The notes under the pieces: generated by a model
Seen by the model: only the letters and a program-made list of their open reading frames with translations
The model's database searches: none
What the model was told of the DNA's origin: nothing
Source of the DNA: JBEINZ01 sp040377825
GTDB lineage: Bacteria; Pseudomonadota; Alphaproteobacteria; Rhizobiales; Ancalomicrobiaceae
NCBI GenBank assembly: GCA_040377825.1
Contig: JBEINZ010000032.1
Location: 1-18,105, forward strand
Direction: 5' to 3'
DNA: 18,105 bases
Made by a program: the position numbers and the translations under genes
In this document: positions 13,412 through 18,105 of the stretch, one piece after another
Layout: each line of letters opens with the position of its first letter
Position numbering within the stretch: position 1 is the stretch's first letter

Positions 13412-14223
13412 GCAGGCTTCGGCTTATCCCGGTCGTTGTTGTCGCGACATCAGCCTTGCTCGGCCTAAAGGCGCTCGAGTTTGCTTCCAAGGGTTTTTCC
13501 GCCAATGCGAGCGAAACGACCGCCTTTCCGCGCTTGAAGTCACCCAGCGAGCGTCAGACGGACATGCAATCGGCTGATCCTTTTGCCGGCGTGGTGCCGG
13601 ACCCGATCACGACCGCAGGTGGCGGTGGCGCTCCAAAGTCCGAGCCTAAGGCCGAAAGCCACGGCGGCGGCTCCCCTGCGGTCGGGCAAAACGATCTTGC
13701 GACGCCATCAAAGGTAGACGTGAAGATTACCGATACCAAGCCGACGGAAGCCAAACCAATTCCAGGGCAAGAGCTCCTTTCGGAGATCGCGATCCTTCAA
13801 CGGCTTGCGGAACGTCGCAAACAGATCGAGCAGCGCGAGAAGGAATTGGAAACACGCGAGCTTCTTTTAAAGGCGACCGAGGACAAACTCGACAAGCGTG
13901 TCGACGAGTTGAAGTCTATCGAAACCAAAATTGGTGCGACGGTCGATAAAAAAGAAGACGAAAAGGCCAGGGAACTCGGCGATCTCGTCAAAATGTACGA
14001 GTCCATGAAAGCGAAGGATGCGGCGCGCGTTTTTGATCGCCTCGATACGAAACTTCTTGTCGACATTGCCCGGCAAATGAATCCGAAGAAGCTGGGCGAC
14101 GTGGTTTCAAAAATGTCACCAGACGTGGCGGAGAAGCTGACTGTAGAACTGGCCAGTCGTAAATCCCGAGAGATGCCTGCCGCTCAAGGCCGTGACTTAC
14201 CAAAGATCGACGGCAAGAGTTAG
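13408..14223 (+). CDS. MotE-like protein (coiled coil plus MgtE-N-like domain)
   Basis: The 271-residue product has an N-terminal membrane or signal segment (about 6-22, LIPVVVVATSALLGL) and a low-complexity Gly/Pro/Lys linker (about 50-118). A strongly charged coiled coil follows (about 121-190, ERRKQIEQREKELETRE). The C-terminal helical domain (about 190-250) contains VKMYESMKAKDAARVFDRLD and LVDIARQMNPKKLGDVVSKM, the pattern of the MgtE N-terminal/FliG-like fold. MotE of Sinorhizobium, a periplasmic chaperone for the motility protein MotC, has this layout. The start overlaps the previous stop by four bases. Most members of this family are annotated by similarity only, so I give no symbol. 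Confidence 0.8.
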   Translation: MSRLRLIPVVVVATSALLGLKALEFASKGFSANASETTAFPRLKSPSERQTDMQSADPFAGVVPDPITTAGGGGAPKSEPKAESHGGGSPAVGQNDLATPSKVDVKITDTKPTEAKPIPGQELLSEIAILQRLAERRKQIEQREKELETRELLLKATEDKLDKRVDELKSIETKIGATVDKKEDEKARELGDLVKMYESMKAKDAARVFDRLDTKLLVDIARQMNPKKLGDVVSKMSPDVAEKLTVELASRKSREMPAAQGRDLPKIDGKS

Positions 14224-14295
14224 TCTCGGCCCCTTAACGCGTCATTCATGGCAGAGCGTTAGTATCCAGTGGGTCAACTTGGCTTGGCCCATCCA

Positions 14296-17200
14296 ATGGT
14301 TTTCGATCTGTGCAAAGCCGCCTCCCGCAGCGGCATTTTTCTTCGGAAGGCCGCGCATGCCGCGACCATCTTGATTTCGTGTGCGTTTCTGACCGTCGCT
14401 ATCAGTTCGGGAACCGTAAAGGCGGAGAGCCTGTCCGCCGACGTCTCAGCGACATTGGAAAAGGGCTTCGCTCGCATCGTCTTTACATTCAAGGACCGTA
14501 CACTTCTGCCTCAATACGTGTCTAAAATGAATAATGGTGTGCTGGTCATTCAATTCGCCGATACGGTCGACGTCACGATCGATCGAATCCCCGACCTTTT
14601 GCCGCGATATGTCAATGTCGCAAGGCGCGACACCGATGGTCGTGCCGTCCGCTTCGCAATCGTCCGCCAGGTCCGTGCCAATATCATGGAGGCGGGCGAG
14701 CGACTGTTCGTCGATTTGCTGCCCGCTACTTGGACAGGAGCTCCGCCCGGCCTACCGGAAGCGGTCATTGCCGAGCTAGCCAAACGCGCTGATGCCGCCA
14801 TAAAGGCGCAGCGAGAGGCCGAAAAGCTGCGGTTCGGCCAGAAAATGACTCCGAAGGTCGACTTTCGCGTCGGACAGTCTCCGACTTTCACCCGCTTTTC
14901 ATTCGGTTGGAACGTGCCGTTCGATACGCAGATGGCGCGGGAAGGCGATACGGTCACTCTGACATTCAATCGATTGTCCACAATCGACCTTGCGCCCGCG
15001 CTAACGGATCCGCCACCGACGCTCAAGGAGATCTTTGCGACCGAAGAGGCTGGGAAGCTTAAGGTCGTGATGGCTGTTTCACCGGAGGCGGACGTCCGCG
15101 GGTTCCGTGATGATCAGACCTATGTCGTCGACCTGTCGCGACCGCGAAAGGCAGCTCATGACGGTGAAGCCGTTGCCCGAAAGGCAGTAGCGGAAGTACA
15201 GGGCGAGGTTTCCGCGGGTGCGACAAACCGCGTTTATGCGCCGGGCGCGCCAGTCAGTGCTCCCGAACCCGCGCCGCTAGCCAAACAACAGGCCGCGTCG
15301 CCCCCAGGCGAGACCATGGACATGGTCAAAGCGCCGGTTGAGCCCGACCGTGGCGCGACGTCGCAACCGAACGTCTCGTCTAGCCATGCTGCCGACGCCC
15401 ATGCGGAGGCTGCGGAGCCGGTTGCCGATCTGTCGACGAATGGCGACGATGGCGCCGAATCGGCCGTGCCGGTCGCCCGTGGCACTCCAGTCGTGCGCGT
15501 GGAAGCGAAGCGGATCGGCAACATCGTTCGAGTTGCCTTCCCATTTCCGACGAAGATCTCGAGTGCGGCCTTTAAACGCGAGGATGCCCTCTGGGTCGTC
15601 TTTGATTCAAAGATCCCGCTGGATATTCGTTCGGTTTCCGCGGCGCTTGGGACATCAGCGCGGTCGGTTACCGTCGAGCCCTCGGGTGACGGGCAGGCGA
15701 TGCGCATCGAACTCGGTCAGCCGCTCTTGACGACGATGGGCGCCGACGGGAACTCTTGGATCTTGTCGATCGGCGAACTCGTGCTTGAGCCGGCTCGACC
15801 TCTTCAATTGGCCAAGACGACGCGTGCCGGGCGAGGCGCGATTTTGATCGCCATGCCGGATCCAGGTCGAATTCATGAGATCTCGGACAAGAGCATCGGC
15901 GATAAGATTACGGTTGTTACAGCGTTTGGCCCGGCACGGGGACTTCTGAAGGGGTACTCCTTTGCGGAACTCGAAACGCTACCGTCCGCGCATGGTATCG
16001 CCATTGTTCCGAAAATTGACGATATCCAAGTCTCGGTTGACCCAAGCACCGTAACGCTGACGCGCGAACCCGGCCTCACCCTTACAACGGGTGCTGTGCC
16101 GCCACCGGAACTCCGCCTACCCAGGTCCGAGAGGAAACAAGCTCGCCAAAACATCACTGGCGACACGTTTGCACCCTTCGACAACGCCACGTTTATGGAG
16201 ACGAGTCGGCAATTGATCGAGGCGGTGGCCGCCGCGCCCGAGCCGCGCAAAAATGATGCTCGGTTTGATCTCGCCCGTTTCTACATTGCCCATCGCTTCG
16301 CTCCCGAGGCCTTGGGCGTGCTTCGGCTGATCGCTGCGGTCGAGCCGGGAATAGAACGAGATCCCGGCTTCATTATACTTTACGCGGCTGGTCAGACGAT
16401 GGCAGGTCGAACGGAGCCAGCGCGTCGCGCGCTTGCCAGAAGCGAAGTTGAGGATGATCCCGACGCGGCACTTTGGCGGACGGTGGCGGCTGCGGCGCAG
16501 CAGCAGTGGGACGAGGCGCTGGCTGCATCGCGAAAGGGTCTTGCCGCGGCAGAGCATTACCCACCCGATGTGCGCGCCCTATTCGAATTGTCGGCGGCCG
16601 AGGCTGCCGTCGAACTCAACGACTTTGTTACGGCTCAGTCGCGATTGGCGGAAGTGTTGCCGGAAGATATCGAAAACGACCTCAGGGCTCGTTACGAAAT
16701 CCTCGAGGGTCGCGTCATCGATGCAGCCGGACGTTCGGACGATGCGCTGGCTCGATATGAACGCGCGTCGGCGACCGGAGACCGGCGCGCGGCGGCTGAG
16801 GCTGAGTATCGCCGGCTGCGGCTTCTCGTGCGCGATGACAAGCTGGACAAGGACGAAGCGATCGAACGACTCAAATCACTTGCCTTTGGATGGCGAGGAG
16901 ACGAGACCGAACTCAAGACCTTGCGTTTTCTAGCGAATCTCCAGGTCGACATGGGGCAATATCGCGACGCGTTTCAGTCTATGCGCGCCGCGTTGACGGT
17001 TGATCCGAATGCGGAAACCGCCCGGCTTTTGCAGGACGAGATGTCGCGCGAATTTGTTTCGCTCTATCTCGATGGCAAGGCCGATGCCTTGCCGCCGGTC
17101 GAAGCCCTGACGCTTTACTACGACTTTCGAGAGTTGACCCCAATCGGTCGGCTTGGCGACGATATCGTCCGCAAACTTGCCGATCGGCTCGTCGGGGTGG

Positions 17201-18060
17201 ATCTGCTCGATCCGGCAGCGGAGTTACTTTCCCACCAGATTGATAATCGCTTGCGCGGTACAGCGCGCGCGCTTGTGGCGGCGGATCTTGCTGTCATTCA
17301 TCTGATCGATCGAAAGCCCGAGCGTGCCCTTGCGGTCTTGAACAAGACGCGCCAGTCGCAGCTTCCTGCAACGGTTGAGCGCCAGCGTAGGCTTGTTGAG
17401 GCTAGGGCTTTGTCTGATTCCGGTCGTGGCGATTTGGCATTGGAGATGGTGAGCAGTCTTTCGGGATCCGACGTCGAACGGCTACGAGCCGATACGCTTT
17501 GGAAGGCGAAACGCTGGCGGGACGCGGGTGATAGGCTTGAGAGCATGCTGGCCGGTCGCTGGAACGAGGCGGCCCCGCTCGATGACCAGGAACGTTCGGA
17601 TGTGATCCGCGCGGCCGTGGCCTATGCGCTCGCAAACGATCAGCTCGCGCTTGACCGCTTTCGGTCGAAATTCGCGAAGTCGATGCAGGCAAGCACAAAC
17701 GCTGCCATTTTCGACGTGGTGACGTCCCCGATCCAGAGTCAGGGAGAAGACTTCCGCGACATAGCCAAGAGCATTGCAACCGTTGATACAATGCAGAATT
17801 TTCTTGAAGAGTACCGCGCGCAATACATGAAAACGCCGCCTCGGCAGATGGCCGAGCCTGAGACAGGAAAACAATCTGAGCCGGCGAAGGCGCCGGATGC
17901 CAGCAATACGAAGCCTTCGACCGATGCCGGTAAGAAGCCCGAGGCAGCGGCCAAAACCTCCGATGCGACAAAAGCCGATCAATCTGAGGCGAAGACGAAG
18001 GTTGCCTCGGCCGATCCTGCCAAAGCCCAGACGGTTCAGAAAAAAGTCGGAGCTAACTGA
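14296..18060 (+). CDS. Very large exported protein with AMIN-like modules and TPR solenoid
   Basis: I do not recognise a characterised homologue. From ATG 14296 the product has 1254 residues; a GTG at 14269 would add nine, and neither start has a clear ribosome-binding site. Residues 1-43 look like a long signal peptide (core ATILISCAFLTVAI, likely cleavage after VKA). Three beta-rich segments at about 45-145, 186-285 and 397-500 resemble AMIN-type modules (ARIVFTF...LVIQF...LFVDLLP; VRVAFPF...LWVVFD...WILSIGE), with a further beta-rich piece at 510-600. A Pro/Ala/Gln-rich linker covers 286-396. Residues about 650-1178 are helical with TPR-like repeats (RFDLARFYIAHRFAPEALGVLR, ALWRTVAAAAQQQWDEALAASRKGL). 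The last 75 residues are rich in Lys, Ala and Pro. It follows the MotE-like gene after 72 bases. A periplasmic scaffold for the motor is plausible but unproven. Confidence 0.85.
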   Translation: MVFDLCKAASRSGIFLRKAAHAATILISCAFLTVAISSGTVKAESLSADVSATLEKGFARIVFTFKDRTLLPQYVSKMNNGVLVIQFADTVDVTIDRIPDLLPRYVNVARRDTDGRAVRFAIVRQVRANIMEAGERLFVDLLPATWTGAPPGLPEAVIAELAKRADAAIKAQREAEKLRFGQKMTPKVDFRVGQSPTFTRFSFGWNVPFDTQMAREGDTVTLTFNRLSTIDLAPALTDPPPTLKEIFATEEAGKLKVVMAVSPEADVRGFRDDQTYVVDLSRPRKAAHDGEAVARKAVAEVQGEVSAGATNRVYAPGAPVSAPEPAPLAKQQAASPPGETMDMVKAPVEPDRGATSQPNVSSSHAADAHAEAAEPVADLSTNGDDGAESAVPVARGTPVVRVEAKRIGNIVRVAFPFPTKISSAAFKREDALWVVFDSKIPLDIRSVSAALGTSARSVTVEPSGDGQAMRIELGQPLLTTMGADGNSWILSIGELVLEPARPLQLAKTTRAGRGAILIAMPDPGRIHEISDKSIGDKITVVTAFGPARGLLKGYSFAELETLPSAHGIAIVPKIDDIQVSVDPSTVTLTREPGLTLTTGAVPPPELRLPRSERKQARQNITGDTFAPFDNATFMETSRQLIEAVAAAPEPRKNDARFDLARFYIAHRFAPEALGVLRLIAAVEPGIERDPGFIILYAAGQTMAGRTEPARRALARSEVEDDPDAALWRTVAAAAQQQWDEALAASRKGLAAAEHYPPDVRALFELSAAEAAVELNDFVTAQSRLAEVLPEDIENDLRARYEILEGRVIDAAGRSDDALARYERASATGDRRAAAEAEYRRLRLLVRDDKLDKDEAIERLKSLAFGWRGDETELKTLRFLANLQVDMGQYRDAFQSMRAALTVDPNAETARLLQDEMSREFVSLYLDGKADALPPVEALTLYYDFRELTPIGRLGDDIVRKLADRLVGVDLLDPAAELLSHQIDNRLRGTARALVAADLAVIHLIDRKPERALAVLNKTRQSQLPATVERQRRLVEARALSDSGRGDLALEMVSSLSGSDVERLRADTLWKAKRWRDAGDRLESMLAGRWNEAAPLDDQERSDVIRAAVAYALANDQLALDRFRSKFAKSMQASTNAAIFDVVTSPIQSQGEDFRDIAKSIATVDTMQNFLEEYRAQYMKTPPRQMAEPETGKQSEPAKAPDASNTKPSTDAGKKPEAAAKTSDATKADQSEAKTKVASADPAKAQTVQKKVGAN

Positions 18061-18105
18061 ACGGCGCCGGCCGAGCAATGCGATTGCACATTTCCTGATC
18101 GAATG

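Noticed and set aside
18061..18105. Start of a further gene at the right edge (ATG at 18078)
   Set aside because: This frame meets a stop after six codons and no ribosome-binding site is visible, so the last 45 bases support no gene.

Overview
The window is chromosomal DNA from a motile alphaproteobacterium and is almost entirely flagellar. The lineage call rests on FlbT, FlaF and FliX, on an alphaproteobacterial-type DksA that keeps only one of the four zinc-finger cysteines, on a DUF6468/MotE-like pair behind fliM, and on CtrA-, sigma-54- and IHF-type sites upstream of flagellar operons. A Rhodospirillales-like organism or a relative fits best, but genus and species cannot be read from the sequence. 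No tRNA, rRNA, CRISPR array, insertion sequence or prophage was seen.

Layout. (1) 1-3222, plus strand: the 3' end of one flagellin gene, a second complete large flagellin gene (608 aa), then flbT and flaF, the post-transcriptional regulator and the export/assembly partner of flagellin. Each flagellin gene is followed by a strong hairpin terminator, and flaF by a weaker one. (2) 3269-5213, minus strand: flgI (P-ring), flgJ (rod-binding domain only) and a FlgN-like chaperone, translationally coupled and preceded by a good sigma-54 promoter. (3) 5477-7522, plus strand: fliX (flagellar checkpoint regulator), dksA, and an EamA/DMT transporter that is the only clearly non-flagellar gene apart from dksA. 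(4) 7607-10913, minus strand: the flgF-flgG-flgA-flgH operon (proximal rod, distal rod, P-ring chaperone, L-ring), preceded by a sigma-54 promoter and a consensus IHF site. (5) 11180-18060, plus strand: fliL-fliM-DUF6468-motE-like, closely packed, then a 1254-residue exported protein with beta-rich modules and a TPR-type solenoid. A CtrA-type box precedes fliL.

How the genes fit together. The fliL-led operon supplies switch and stator-side parts and looks like an early, CtrA-controlled class. The two minus-strand operons make the rod and the P/L rings and look like later, sigma-54-controlled classes. FliX in Caulobacter links basal-body assembly to activation of FlbD and sigma-54 genes, and FlbT/FlaF then govern flagellin synthesis. 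The window therefore holds components and regulatory sites for most tiers of the Caulobacter-type hierarchy.

The least understood part is the DUF6468/MotE-like/giant AMIN-like+TPR group at 12926-18060. It could be a periplasmic or inner-membrane scaffold for the stator or motor. That role is inference from location and architecture.
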